64,000 nt of DNA from Glossina fuscipes (GCF_014805625.2 NW_023998415.1:32222270-32286269); one strand, 5' to 3'. Shown: positions 25,161 to 38,550, counted from the stretch's first letter. The notes: generated by a model from the sequence alone, not told the origin. Numbers and translations are program-made.

Positions 25161-28100
25161 TTAATATTTAAAGATGCTTTCACATAAATAAAAATCATCA
25201 AAAAATATTGTTTACATGGTTTACATGTTTTATGATCTATTTTTATTAAGGTCAAAAGTTCAAACAGATCATATTCACCCACGCGGTAGTTCTAGTGTTA
25301 AACCAAGTCAATATTTGTTTAGTTTTGTTATTTTAGAGGATACAACTGAGTGTACGTCACAGAGGATATCAGAGATCGACCAAATGCTTGTAATGCATAA
25401 TGATATAGATCCGAGAGCAAAGATTCTTAGCATAAATAGTGAATGGAATCGATGTTGATATGGTCGACTATCCGAGTGGTGATTTATCCATCTGCCGAAA
25501 TCGCGATTACGGTTCTACAGCTTTATCTGCGGAAATAAAACCGATGCCATATCATTGAGAACCTTCCATTTCCAGCATAATTTTTCCAAGTACTCCTTAA
25601 TAAAGTTTCGATCTCACTGCTCAGTTAAGTTGGGCGAAGAGCTTACTTCGTCATTGTTAATAAACCATTTAAACGTAATGGTTGCGGGAAGAAGGTTGAC
25701 GAAGGCCTAGGGGATAGTGAGCACGTCATATAATTCACGTTTATAGCTTGAGATTCTGCAATGAGCTGACAAATCGTATATTAATACGACTTTAGATTAT
25801 CGCATATGATTTTTGTTAATACATCCAAATGAAATTAAATGAAAGCGTTTCCTTACTGAACTGAACAAATTTCAGATCATAAAAAAAGTTTTTTTTTTTT
25901 TTTTTAACATGAGAAGTTCACACCACACATGCATGATGTTATATATAAGTGTCAATAATCTGTTAAAATATAGCGAAGCACACTGTTTATGCACGTAGAT
26001 ATACATGTTCATAATATTACAGTCTCGTAACACAGCCGAATAAATATGAATACTTAGTATAGCCGATATATCCGCAAAAAAATATATACTTTTATGCGTT
26101 GCAAACGTTCTACACAACTTAATATATATTACATGAACGTATTCGTATCTTAACATAAATACTTGTAAGTTTTGTATGTATTGAAGTGATTTTTTTTTAA
26201 ATAAATTTCTTTTCATATTTGTATTAAATTATTTATCTATTTTTTATGTACCTTAATGAGTACTATTTAGTCTTTTTGTTATTTATTTACATTTATTTAT
26301 AATATTTTACAAAACTTTTCCGAGTATTGCTATTATTAACAGTGCTTTTCATTTTAAACGGTTTAATTTAACTCGACTCCATTTATGATACCGCGCACAC
26401 CTGTTTAGTTCAGTAAAAAATGTTCAACTATTCCATAAAACTTTTTGTGTTTTCATTTATTTATCGTTATCGTAGTCGGCCGATTTTGTTTGCAAATGTA
26501 GTGAAAAGCTTCATGTACATATATATATATTACAAAACTTTAGTAGATAATAAGAAAATGCGCAAAATTTACATTAAAAATATATTTCTAAAGGAAATGA
26601 TTTTGCATAACAATAATGATATATATGTAATATACTTAAGAGAGTGATATTTAACGGTTTGTTTAAAAATGTAACTTTTGTGTGTGTGTGTGTTTTAGAA
26701 ATGCACAAACATGAAAACATAACATAACATATGAGCGCCTTCATTTATAAATGCCATTCAAACTGTAATTAAAGAAATAGGTCACGTTAAGATATCTCTT
26801 ATCTTTTTTCGAAATTAAAGCCTGATATATTTCTGTTATTATGGTCGTTACATTGTGCAACACTGACGCCATATTTTCATAGAACGTTTGTAATCGAAAT
26901 TATTTATAGCATATTTTATGGTAAAACAGGTGATGTTATTTAATATTGGAAAGCTAAACGAACATTGCAACGAATAAAAATGAAATCGGTTAAGAGATGG
27001 CTCTGTTTTTCATCTTACATTACATTACACATAACATTCTGTGAGCAAAACTTAATTTTCAAGACGACGAAGACTTTGTCAAATGCAATTTTTCTGATGT
27101 CTGATTACGTTGTTGAAAGTCAATATTTAGCTGAGCGTTTACACTTGTGCCCCGGTTCCGTAAAAATATGATCTATCCCGCTGTTTTTTTGTTACAGTTT
27201 AGCATTGGGGCAACTCCGTGCTCGGTTGAGTTTTTTTACATTACGATTTCGTTTACGTTTTCGTGTAATGAAAAGTGTCGTGAAAAATAGTATTAGCGGC
27301 GTGAAAATTAATGTGGCGAGAACGTTGAATTGTGCAAGGGGAGTGACAATAACCAATATCTACTTTCATTGTTTACATAACGACAGCCGCAAGCGGATCA
27401 CTTTTATTTTAAAAACTCCTTATTAAAAATCCCAAACTCCTCTTCAGGCCTTTTAGTGATCATTCATAACTTGTTTAAGGTTTGAATCTATTTGTTGTTG
27501 ATTTGCTGAATTGTAGAAGAAGAAGAAGAAAATGTATAAGATTTTCTAGAATAGGTTTATTTGATGATATATGAAAAAAATCCACACACAGGCGATTGAT
27601 TCAGCCGAAAACTTTTTCATAGGACGGAATGCAACGTAAAGTGATCGAAAACTTCTCGCATCACGAGAAACTATTCGTATAAGAGAAATTATTCTGAATC
27701 ATAAATGTATGTCAGGTGATGCTTTTGAGCAGGTACAAATGGCGCGATTTCAAAGAGCATCGCCGACAATGTTGTGTGCATAATATGCAATAGTAAGCAA
27801 GGAAGTGTGTAGTTTGTTTCGGTATTAAAAAAAAGTGTCGAATAAATTGCTAAGCATAATATCAAAAGATAAATTAATTAATAAATTATGGAATTTCGTT
27901 ATCATATATTTTGCGAATTTTCATCATCAGTCATTTTTATTGAATGTGTATGTGTATGGGTATGTATGGATGTGTTGTATGTGTATAAATGTGTTTGTAA
28001 GGATTTTTTTAATCGGTCTCTCATGTAATAAGAATCAATTGCTGTTGTATTTATAACACTATGCACATACATATATACATGAGTTTATTGCTAGCTTACG

Positions 28101-30417
28101 TTAGCTTAAATTTATTAGTGGTATGATGCTTTCATCTTGGATTTTCTTTTTTACAATCGAAAAGGTTTTATGTGCGGTTCTCTGTTTAGATAGGTAAATT
28201 GTGACACTGGTCGTGTCTTGAAGCGAAAATTTGCGTGTAATACGTTAAAAAGTGTGATTGTATTGTATCGATAGTGATATTGTATTAACTTTACTTGATT
28301 TTATTTATTATGACAAATGAGTTTTAGTCCTTTAGTTACGCATTCGCTAGCATTATTATTAGTATTATTACTTACTGAGGCAAAGTAAGTTAGTAAATTA
28401 TTTACGTCACATAGTAATTATAAATGCATATATTGGAGCGTAGTTTACTAACAAATAAAGAAGTACTTATCCTGTACGTATATATTTATTGATTATTTGA
28501 TTCCTTCAATGGCAAACATTTTTTAACATTAACTAGTAATTATTGTTTATGTGTGGAAACTGGCATTTTCTCAATAAAAAGAAAACTCAGCTTTCACTAA
28601 CAAACGGTTACACACTTATGTACGTTAGCGCTCCCTATAGGAAGGTATAAAGCAAATTGTAGCAACAGCAATACGGAGGAACGAACTCTTCGGCATTTTG
28701 AATTTAAATTTAAATTTGAATTTTGTGCTTTTGGAAAATGACGACGACGTCATATTACAAAGATAATAATTTTTCGCTTGATTAACGCACGCTTGGATTT
28801 GCAAATTAAAGTTCAATCTAGGCTCGCGTATAATCCCCAAAACAGTAAAGTTCGAAACGCAGTTCAACTTGTGAGTTTATATCATATCTATGGAACAGGC
28901 CTACAAAATATTGACTTTTTGCATTTACTCAAGTTAAGTCACTTATTATCAGGTTTTCATCTGGTTTACAATTCGATAATAAAGAGATTTTTTTTCCGAC
29001 TTTCATGCTTGAAGGGAGAAAAAAAAAAAACATTTGAAGCGAGTTCGACTGCTTTCTCGTTCATTCAGACTTTCATTCACAGACTTTCTTCGTTTTTAAA
29101 ATGTGTCTTCAAAAATATTATTGTCAGTTGATAAGCCGCTCTGCAGATGTCACTTATACATATATACGTTAGGCTTAGAATGGTGGTGGGGGAAAAGTGG
29201 GAATATCAAAAATGCGAAAAAAGGCCACTTCATGTTTATTGTTTCCAAGCGAGAGAGCGTGTCTCAAGCTCAAACAGTCGCGGTAATGCTTTGTACGCTA
29301 TACGGGTAACGTAGTAGTGGGTGCGAACGGTGAGCAGAGTAAATAGCTCTACTTGGTGGAAAAATCTCTTCTACGCCTTTATAGAGTATTTACCATAAAG
29401 TTAAAAAAAAGCTCTCTTTAGGCGTATTGCTCAAAATTGTTGATGGCGTGAGACTGACTCTCGCCATCAGTGATTATCTGAACGCTTTGCTTTGGCTCCG
29501 ATTTTGAATTCAGTTCATGGCCTGTGAAGAAATTCTAAAACGTACTGCGAGCGATCTCTCGATGTATAATCGGTCCTAGATTTTGTGTCGATTGCTCCCG
29601 GGATCCCTTTTGCATTTTGAAATTATGAGACTCCTTCTGGTAAGATTTGTTGCAGAAACGATTGGCGTCATGATTAACTGCAAATTTAAAAATAATGTTT
29701 GGTTTTTTTTTCAGTATTATATATTGCTTTAAAGTAAAAGAAAAAATAATGTTTTAAAAATGCAATGCAAATAATTAAAAAAATTAAGTTCCAATATTAA
29801 ACGAGGCTACAAGTCCCGAAGTGATTCTATCCGGGTTACAGTAAAATTTATTGTTGGGCAATAATTTTAAATTAAGAAATAATAAAATGGGGCGTTTATT
29901 GTATATATATATATATATATAGATTTTTGATAATCACAGGTTGAATTCTTATCAGTGCATAGTAAATTTAAGTGAACTAAGTATCATGACGAGGAATTTC
30001 CGGTTTGAATTCACAAATAACGTTCCTGTGAAGATAGCATGTCGTAGAGGAATTCCCCTACTTCAGGGGGTTGGGTGGACGCAGCTCTTTCAATCGCCAG
30101 CGTTTCGCTCATACATTCTGCATACACCAAATATGCCAAATATTTGTAACGCATATAAAGACATTTCGGAAATATATGATTTAGATCGCGCTGTATAGTG
30201 AAATCACTTCAATTATTATCCATTGGGTTGGTCCATTTGCGCAGCAAAATTCTGATTGCGACACTAGAAAGGCTCGCAGTTGCAGTTTATCTATTTATTT
30301 TGTTTTTTCACTCAGAGGATGTTCCCGGTACGAAGACCGTCCGGAAAAGGTGCGGGAGGGGGGGAGAGACAGAGACTGAATGCAGCCGGTGGCGAATCGA
30401 ATAGGTAAATGCTATGA
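25161..30417. other. Gene-poor stretch, some coding-like but unassigned segments
   Basis: No supported gene. Segments of higher complexity near 25220-25740, 27200-27420 and 29940-30200 have short open frames, none with a recognisable domain. The 27.2 kb segment follows a fair splice acceptor (TTTTTTTGTTACAG) but its frame opens at a non-ATG codon. A 29-nt hairpin lies at 29441-29469 (8-bp perfect stem, TGATGGCG/CGCCATCA). Confidence 0.45.
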
Positions 30418-30481
30418 CTTTCCGGGCATACAAATACTCATCCCTTTAGACAACCAAACCAAAGCTTTGCTATATCTCTAC
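30418..30481 (+). repeat. Left arm of a 64-bp inverted repeat
   Basis: Matches the reverse complement of 31329-31392 at 60 of 64 positions with no gap. It begins CTTTCCGGGCATAC and is followed inward by a short AT-rich tract. Confidence 0.9.
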
Positions 30482-30977
30482 TAATTTATATATATAAGAA
30501 TACCATCGTCTATATCGTACCCATGCTATTATATATGATTTGCTTTCGGTTACGAGCAAGTATGATTTGAGCCCGCGAACACACTGACTCTCGGTTCGGA
30601 TCTACTCGGCTACTCGGGTTGGGAGTCCTAATTGAAGTGTTAAAGGTATTCTTAATAGGCATTCCCTAGAGCATAAGTCAGCTAAATAGTATCGAAATAT
30701 ATTTATAAGCCGAAGTGGCACCTCTTTCGCTAGGTAAGAAAGAAACTAAGGAGATGCACGATACGCGTGTTCTTTTCGGGTCGGGTTTTCTCAAAGCAAT
30801 TTCATGTTTCACGTATTTGCGTTTTTTTTTTTATTTTTTTTTTTATTTTTTTTTCAATAAAATCTTAATCATATCTTTTTATTTTTGAGGCAAACTATCG
30901 AACTTATCACATTACATTACCTCACGTCAATCTAAAATCTCTTGTTCCACAACTGCTTCATGACTTTAAGACGTAAG

Positions 30978-31003
30978 AAAAAAAAAAAAAAAAAAAAAAA
31001 AAA
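30978..31003. repeat. Poly(A) tract
   Basis: 26 A residues inside the spacer of the inverted repeat. It gives a poly-Lys artefact frame. Confidence 0.9.
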
Positions 31004-31292
31004 CTGCACAAATGCTAAATGCAATGAATGCTACATTTTCACAATTCTTCTGCTTTCTGCTTCCTACGTAGAATATTCAATTAAAGGCATTCAAAATGTT
31101 CCGAATGCATGTGTGTACGTGACGAAGAATGTTCTACGGAATATGTGGTGAAGAAAAATGCGATGAAGTGCAATTCTCAATTCGATTTAATAGAAACTTA
31201 AGTATTTTGTAGAATATTTATAATGCTCTCTCTCTCTCTCTCTCTCTCTGTTTTCCCCTTTCTACCTCTTTTGATAGCACACATATATAAAG

Positions 31293-31328
<36 letters not shown>

Positions 31329-31330
<2 letters not shown>

Positions 31331-31392
31331 AGAGGTATAGCAAAGCTTTGGCTTGGATGTGTAAAGGGATGAGTATTTGTATGCCCGGAAAG
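31329..31392 (-). repeat. Right arm of a 64-bp inverted repeat
   Basis: Partner of 30418-30481, facing it across an 847-bp spacer. On its inner side it adjoins a (TA)n tract (31294-31327) and, further in, a (CT)n tract (31225-31249). No target-site duplication is evident outside the arms. Confidence 0.9.
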
Positions 31393-33312
31393 CTGCAACA
31401 TAATTAACCAAAATTGTTAGATAAGATGAAAACAATCGAAGTCAATTGAATTGTGTTTGATGCTATAACAGACGGACAGGACGTTAGACAGGCTTACTAC
31501 GTATCCCTTGGGTGACATAATTTTCAATAAAACTTTAGTATAGCTTAGCACATCTAACTATACATACCTAAATGGGCACAGTCAGTAAATTGTGTACACA
31601 TTAGAGACTAAAGCTGCTTTTAGATTAAACAGGTAATAATGAGTAAACGCTTCGATAGCTCAATGCTTGGTGTTTTTCGAAAGAAGCAGCATATAAAAAA
31701 AAAAAGGAGAGAAGAAAATAAATAAATAAGTAAAAAAAAAAAATAAAATAAAATAAAAAATAATAGTAATAATAAGAATAACTAGATGCTTGGCTACCTT
31801 TCCGTTCCGATAAGATCATAATGAAATATATTTTAAGAGTGATTACTATGTTATTGTGAAAGTAACTAAGGTTGACTGGTTACCTGTGTCTGGTTGGCTG
31901 TTAAGTTGTATAAACGCCTTAGACCGCAAAACACATGTATACACACGTCTGTATTAAAGTGTGCTCGGGCAACTCATCCTTCGTATCGTTTCTTTTAAGG
32001 ATAATGTGATTAATGGTTATGTCATGCATATATACAATCACACTTCCTTTTTATTTATTTATTTTTTTTTTCATTTTTTTTTGTTAAAAACACAGCAAGA
32101 AATTGTTGGCAGCAATACTCAACGCTAACTAAGTGGCCTAACGATTTAAAAATTATGTAGAGTGTATCGCCTAAGCAAAGGTAAGTCCGGTATTGTGTTG
32201 ATTAATTTTACAGTACAAATTAGTTAATTTGTTATTATAAAATTCGATACCCTAAGGTTGTTTTAATCGTCATAACCATTTATTACTACATTTAATTATC
32301 CTATTATATCCCAAGAGAGACAGAGGGAGAGAGAAAAAGTGCAAATGAAACGGAGAATGGAGACGACAATGGTTTTCAGCAATAGTTGTGCAGCCTTTGT
32401 TATGTTAGAGCGATATAGAAATATTTGTGCGAATGTGGTTGTCCATGCATGTGTACACATATATATATATATATAAACTTTAGCGTTTTGCGGATATATT
32501 TATATCTGCTACATTGCGGTATTTGCGGCTTAAAACTAGATTTCATTAAGATTTAACCGCCAATCACTCATGGCTTTAAAATTTCAACACTTAAGAAATT
32601 GTTTTCAAACACATAATTAAATACTTTGTTAATTATGTCAACCGCAATAACAAACCTTAATCATTAAAACATAAACAAAATGTCTGCAAAACCATGCATA
32701 GCTACCTAACTAACCTTTCGGTCTTATTTGCGCCCATTGTATTCCGTCCTACAATGATTATTAAATTCGATTTACATAACATGTGTGTATAGCTATATTT
32801 GTACGCATTCATGCACATATGCATTAACATGTGCATATGCCGTTATAATCTTATGCAAATGAAAACAATTCCGACCACTACGTTACTAAGTGTGCCCATA
32901 AGTCAGAAAAGTTGCGGTTAGGTTTTCATATAAATGAATGCATATACATACGTTTAAGTAAATGTATATGTGTGCTTAGATTTGATCATATATTATACCA
33001 TTAAAAGTTACTACAAAATGTGAATAATGCATTTCTTAAGTGTTTAACATGACTAGCCCCCCCCCATCTCTTAACATATGACTATCACTCAGGGGCATGC
33101 CCATGTTCACATACATATAAATACGGATATCCCATGTTTGATAAAATAGTTCGTCATGAAAACAACTCCTAAAGACGATAATATCAAGTGCAGATTTATT
33201 AATCTTGGTTGTAACTACCGACTTTATAAAATAGAGCAGTGTCAGGTAGCTGGCGACTGCCGAGAAAATAATTAATAATAATTTGCCGAAATAGGGATCA
33301 ATATGAGAATGT
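31393..33312. other. Gene-poor AT-rich stretch
   Basis: No supported gene. Contains an A-rich tract near 31698-31770, (TA)n at about 32457-32476, and a purine-rich patch near 32316-32340. Confidence 0.55.
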
Positions 33313-33639
33313 CGTGATGTCGAACATGCGGTAACTTGCTTGTAAAAGTCGAAGTATACGAGCAATTCGAAGCCAAGGTGAAAAGTTAGAGCGGAAAGGG
33401 AAAGAGATGTAGGTGCTTCACGAAGCGAAATAGAAGCCTTAAACTAAGCAATGTCTAACCTATAAATTAATTATGTGACTGCCAGTACAGCTATATCAAG
33501 AATGCCTACATGTGATGGCATCTTCCGCTTCAACACATTTAAGCTGTGATTCGCTGTTGTTGCAGCAAAGAATGCATAGGATGAGAATGATAATAACAAC
33601 TTTGAAAGGAGTAGAAGAAGAAATTATCCTTATAAGTCC

Positions 33640-34110
33640 GAGAAAAGAAGAATAAAATTTGCCACGGTTTTGGACGCGATGGAAAGAAACTATGGTAGCA
33701 AAGATAGCAAGGAAGTAAGACATCCATCCGATAGCAAAAATGAAACGAGACCGATCGAAATTGAACAACTGTCTTACCTCATACATATCGATGTACCCGA
33801 GCACGTGCTGGAACAGGGAAAAATTGATGTTTTTATAAAAGGACTCCGTGACGCAGAATTTAAAAAAGCCGCTTAGATATAACCAAAGACGACGTTTACC
33901 GAAACACTTTCTTCCGCGCTTACACAGGAAGCGGTTAGTGTATTATGGGGACCAAGTGTGTACGTATGCGAACCGACGACGCCGAATAAAAAAACGTCGG
34001 GATTAAGTACTCGCCACTGCTATAACTGGCGCGAGCCTGATCATTATGCTCGCAAATTCCGATCAAAACGAAATAGAGAAAGCGATAGCAATGTATCGAT
34101 GAGGAGCCGT
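33640..34110 (+). pseudogene. Gag-like pseudogene with broken zinc knuckle
   Basis: The frame from 33670 (68 codons) ends VFIKGLRDAEFKKAA, a motif typical of the C-terminal half of Ty3/gypsy capsid, and is cut by a stop at 33874-33876. Similarity resumes past the stop (TFTETL and ALTQEAVSVLWGPS type segments, across a frameshift). At 34018-34059 lies a zinc-knuckle relic, CYNWREPDHYARKF. The second and last cysteines of the CX2CX4HX4C pattern are replaced by Trp and Phe, so it could not bind zinc normally. Non-functional. Confidence 0.65.
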
Positions 34111-34225
34111 TAGACTAAAAACGCTGGTGCTAAGTAGTACCACCAACTTAAGCAGCACATTGGAAAAGGGAAATTAAGGAAAATGACAGTTCACTACGAT
34201 AGCACGAAGTGTGTAGGAAGAACAA

Positions 34226-34426
34226 ATGCCCCATAAAGTTATGGGCCATCACGAGGAACGTATACCAGAAGGAAATATCGTCGTACGTCGGACCGTGGTA
34301 AAGATTAATATAAACTTCTCAAAGCAAGGCATACGCAACGCGCAACTGGTCAATGCAGAGGTGACACTTATGAAAGCGTTTGTTAAAAGCGTTAAGTGTG
34401 CCACCAGGAAGCAAATCGATAAGTAA
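34226..34426 (+). pseudogene. Unassigned remnant inside the retroelement
   Basis: An open frame of 66 codons lies between the gag-like and integrase-like parts. By position it could be a fragment of the protease/linker region, but I see no DTG-type active site. Non-functional by context. Confidence 0.3.
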
Positions 34427-34529
34427 AGCTCTGTAGCAAAAGCGTATTAGGCTCAAAGGGAAGTTTTATTTTCGACGATGGATGTCTATTGTGCATATGG
34501 TATAGTGAAAAAGTTCACATACCAGGATG

Positions 34530-34720
34530 TGGGTGGTGGGCCCACGACCTAGGATCGAAAGCATTTTGAAAGAATGCCACAAAGGACCAAGCGAAAGAGA
34601 CCTCGGTCTCGTAAAAATGGTTAAAACGATTAATACGAAATTCTACTGGGTAGGATGCTAGAAATCAGTGGCAGTTTGGACTTGTAACTGTTAGAGGTGC
34701 AGTAATTCAAAGTACGTGAG
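34530..34720 (+). pseudogene. Integrase zinc-finger (H2C2-type) remnant
   Basis: One frame reads RPRIESILKECHKGPSE, then DLGLV, then TKFYWVGC, then, after a stop, a WTCNC and RCSNSKY segment. This is the layout of the N-terminal H2C2 zinc-binding domain of Ty3/gypsy integrase: Leu-Lys-Glu-Cys-His, Gly-Pro, the HLG position, FYW, and the CxxC pair. The second histidine (usual GGHLG) is replaced by Asp, and two in-frame stops are present, so it is dead. The catalytic core was not recognised downstream. A terminal pol-like stretch near 34870-34990 (ERVYQIKK and following) may also belong. Confidence 0.65.
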
Positions 34721-37050
34721 AAATAAGCCCAGAGGCGATCGGCAACTAAGATGTTTTCGAAAAAAGCACTCAAATCGCAAGTGACAAGTTAATGGTCAGA
34801 GAGAGAGAGAGAGAGAGATCTACTTCTGCAATCTAACTGAGGCGGACCGTGGAAATCTACCGCGACGATAACTGAGAGAGTCTATCAGATCAAGAAAGAC
34901 GTAAAAGGTGGAATTATGGTGAAGGTAACCCATGCAAGTAGACGGGTAGCTTTTGCAAATAATCTTGTTCGAGGCGAATTAGGTTAAGTGGAGGATAGTG
35001 TTGCGGGGATTCTACACTTGATATAATAAATCTTCATGACAAGCCGATTTTCTAAAAATAGTAAAACTAAGTTAAGATTTGTGAGGCTTTTCCCGACGAC
35101 ACTAGAAGCTGACGTTTGGCGAGAAGATTAATAAAAGTTCACGTAAAAGGAAATTAACCGCAATTGTGATAATTGTGTAGTTAGACACTGGTAACTTGCT
35201 TGTAAACGGATACATAAACAGAATCGTTGCGAAGACAAAGTCAGTTGAGTCAACAGAGTTGAGTCGTAATATTTATTCAGATAAGGGCGTTAGAGATATT
35301 GTTAATGTAAGTAATATGTTAACCTAAAAATCATAGCTCAATCGGACGAACTTAATCCGAGCAAAAATGCGGCTAAACACGTACAATCACAAAGAAAACG
35401 CTTTGCGTGTCAATATATGTATGTAAATCATTTGGCACATTATAGTCAAGGCTTCCCGTTATTTAATGTGTATGCAAACAATGGCCGGCTTGTCTTCGCG
35501 TCTATCCTTCCTTGTTGGTTTTCATAGATTTATGTGCGTGCACGTGTTTGTGTGGCGTAAGTAACCGTTATTTCTAATTCAGGCTTTGAAGAGTGAAGCG
35601 AAAAAGAAGCAACATATCCTACAATGATAATTCTGCTTCAATAACTTTGGCGAGATTATGTGTTTGAGTGCTCATATGCCCACTATGGAACTTATATTGT
35701 CCGGCCAAATGTGTATTATGTACAGAAATAGTCCGAAGAGAATCGCTAGAGTATGTATATAAATATATATGTATATATACATAAAGTAATGAGCATTAAT
35801 AGCGAAATTGACTTGTCTACCTTTGTTGCCCTTTGTTTCTCAATCTCTATGTCGTTCGTTTCGCTGATGAAGTTACAATACAAAAATTGCTTTTATAAGG
35901 CAATTAAATATCATATTATAGTGGGACAGCTATAATTTTCCTATTTTTGTATATATGTGCATAGAACGCTCGTGTATAGGTAAGTGATAATGGAGCTTTA
36001 AAATCGAACAGCGACAAGGATTCGATAAATGACCTTAATAAAGAAGAAGAAAAAGAAAAAAAAAAAAAACGTTTGCAAAACACACACAAACATTTCATAC
36101 AACTTCTATATATATAGGGCAAGGGTTCAAAGTTGTTTCCCAGTTTGGTGGCCTCACGCTACCTAGCTATAGTCTGGATAAAAGTTAATTGCAAACACTT
36201 GATAATATTTTGTGCTACAATTAAATTAAACGTTACCTTCGAAAGCATTCGTTTTATGGTTCCCGTTTGAATCGCATCACAAAACAGGTGCCTGTAGAAC
36301 TGCGCTTACGCTACTCTTTTTCATCACGAGCAATCAATGATAATTCATAAATTGAAGAAATTTAAGCATGGAACCGTATGTTCCCATATTTACGTATCCA
36401 GCGGTCTTAGTAATTGTTCAGATGATTAGAAAAATCTGTCCAGAAATACGTTATTTTCGATGACGTCAACAACACTGTCCCTAAAGGAGTAATAAAAATT
36501 TGACACGTTCTCTGCAAAGTAACGGTAACTTTCTCATTTCTTAATTTAAATCAGATGAGAGCGATAGAGAGACCGCGTGAATCAACATTTTTTCTACCAT
36601 TCTCTCATAGTTGAAAGAATGCTGCATACATCGATTCCATCTGCAATACGTTTGTGTTTACGCTGTTGCATTGTCTTCCCGTTTTAATATCTATGCAGAC
36701 GCGAATATATTTTGTTGAAGGTTATGCCAAAATAAAATGTGATAAATAAATGCATTATTTCGTCATTCTAAAGAGAAATTAAAGAAATTCTTTGAGTTCA
36801 TTTTGAGCGTTTACTGCTGATATCGTGCTAAGGTCATTCGATATTGATAGTTCATTGCATGTTCATTGTTTGAGACATCTATCTCGTCTATATTAACACA
36901 AACAAAATTGTTATAAAACAATTATGAAAAACTTATCAATTAAATTGTTAACTTTCATTGGTTTACACTATCTATAAAAATTCTGACAAAGACAAATAAA
37001 TATATTTATGTTTACGTATAAATTAAATGGAAAAAAAAACTACTCCATTA

Positions 37051-37079
37051 AAGAGAGAGAGAGAGAGAGATAGAGATAG

Positions 37080-37130
<51 letters not shown>

Positions 37131-37140
37131 AAGAAAAGAA
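37051..37140. repeat. Compound (GA)n-(TA)n-(GA)n microsatellite
   Basis: AG units, then GATA-like steps, about 12 TA units, then AG units again, fading into AAGAAA. The two outer GA blocks are in the same orientation. Confidence 0.92.
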
Positions 37141-38502
37141 AAACAAAAAGTTGAAACTAAAGCGCGTCCGCCAACCAACTGAACATTAAATATAAAATAT
37201 CAACCATTAATATTTCATTCGTTTTGTTCGTTCTATGAATTCATTAAGTGTTTCATTGGCATTTTTTTTTTTTTTTTTTTTTTGTTTTTTTGCTGTTCGT
37301 CTTCTACCATCATAAATACGTGGTATATAGTGGTATGCATATAGCAAAGTGTGTATAAAAACGGCGACCACAAATGCCAGTGTATTCCATTTGGTGTAAA
37401 TACCAGTAAAGTGTTTTGAAATCCCGCACGATTTTAATGGAACTTAACTAATTGCACATACAAAACGTACATATGTACATTAAGTATTTCTTTTCACAAT
37501 CATTTGTTTACCAACCATTTAGTATGAACGGGCTTGCAAAAGAATACTGTTAACTGTTAACTGTTAACAACGCGCTGAGGGCATCGCTATGCCAAAGAAT
37601 GAAATTTGCACTTTATTTGAAATCCATAAAACGCCATCAGAAGCGTACATTATACTCACTATTATTGATGTTACCATCTGTTACCATCAGACCGAACTGT
37701 AGCGCATTAAGAAATTTTAGGTAATCTGATAAGCAATGCGGGTTTTCCTTTACACTCACAAATGAAAAAACTCTATTCACTTTTGCTCTTCAATTATATA
37801 TATATATATATATATAGGTTGCCCTCCTCGATTTCCCGCTTTTTACTTCACTTTAGATAATAGGTTTGTCAAGCTCTTCCTTCAAAATTTATTTGCTTCC
37901 TTCTGTTGTTCGAAAAATGGAGGATATTCAGTATTTTTTTTGGAGACGAGAGCGTTTGGTTGATTGGTGAAGAAGTTAGCGTTATTTTCTATTTAAATTT
38001 TTTCCAAGATTTCTAGTGTGCAAGCGAGTGGCCAAGCGTTTTGTGATTGAAAGAATGCAGAAGAAGAGAGAGAAATCCACGTTTGAAAGATTCGGTTGAA
38101 ACGTTTAAATTTGCTTTTTGTAAATTTCTTTCGTTATTGATTCGTTTTACTTTAGGTTTTGCATTGTGGCACAAGCGCATTATAAAAACCCTACAATAAT
38201 GACGAACTTTTTTCTTTTTATATTCAGTTTCCTTTTTACTTATGCAATTGAAGGGACCGCATTATTTATAGAATGATCCCATATATTGACCGTACGCAAT
38301 AGTTTCGCTTAACATAATAAATGAAAATTCATGATAGCATCCGGCCACTATAGCAAGACTGCAAAGCATTGTCATACCCGCCATCACACAAACAAAATTA
38401 TTTTCCGACCCCGTGAACACGAGCGAGCGATCTACAGATGTGTGCTTAGTTCTTGCAGTAGTAGTTGAGTAGAATCACGTATATGCAAAACGCTTGCGTA
38501 TA

Positions 38503-38550
38503 TGTGTGTGTGTGTGTGTGTGTGCGAGAGAGGGAGAGAGAGAGAGAGAG
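38503..38550. repeat. (GT)n-(GA)n compound microsatellite
   Basis: About 11 GT units run directly into about 13 GA units with one GGG interruption. Confidence 0.92.

Larger units (their letters stand above)
33313..35340 (+). mobile_element. Decayed Ty3/gypsy-type LTR retrotransposon
   Basis: Gag-like and integrase-like remnants lie in the expected order on the plus strand, broken by stops and frameshifts. There is no room for a full protease-reverse transcriptase block between them (about 0.4 kb only), so a large internal deletion has occurred. A 17-bp exact match (GGTAACTTGCTTGTAAA) at 33330-33346 and 35190-35206, with faint similarity beside it, could mark eroded LTRs about 1.86 kb apart. 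The region is visibly richer in GC than its surroundings. The class call rests on the gag and integrase motifs. LTR borders are tentative. Confidence 0.65.

Noticed and set aside
27205..27426. 73-codon basic frame after a fair acceptor
   Set aside because: It opens at a non-ATG codon. The Arg/Phe-rich start looks like low-complexity TTTCG-type DNA. There is no donor or homologue.
33036..33365. 109-codon minus-strand frame next to the retroelement
   Set aside because: It partly overlaps the left edge of the Ty3/gypsy remnant and runs opposite to it. No motif supports it.
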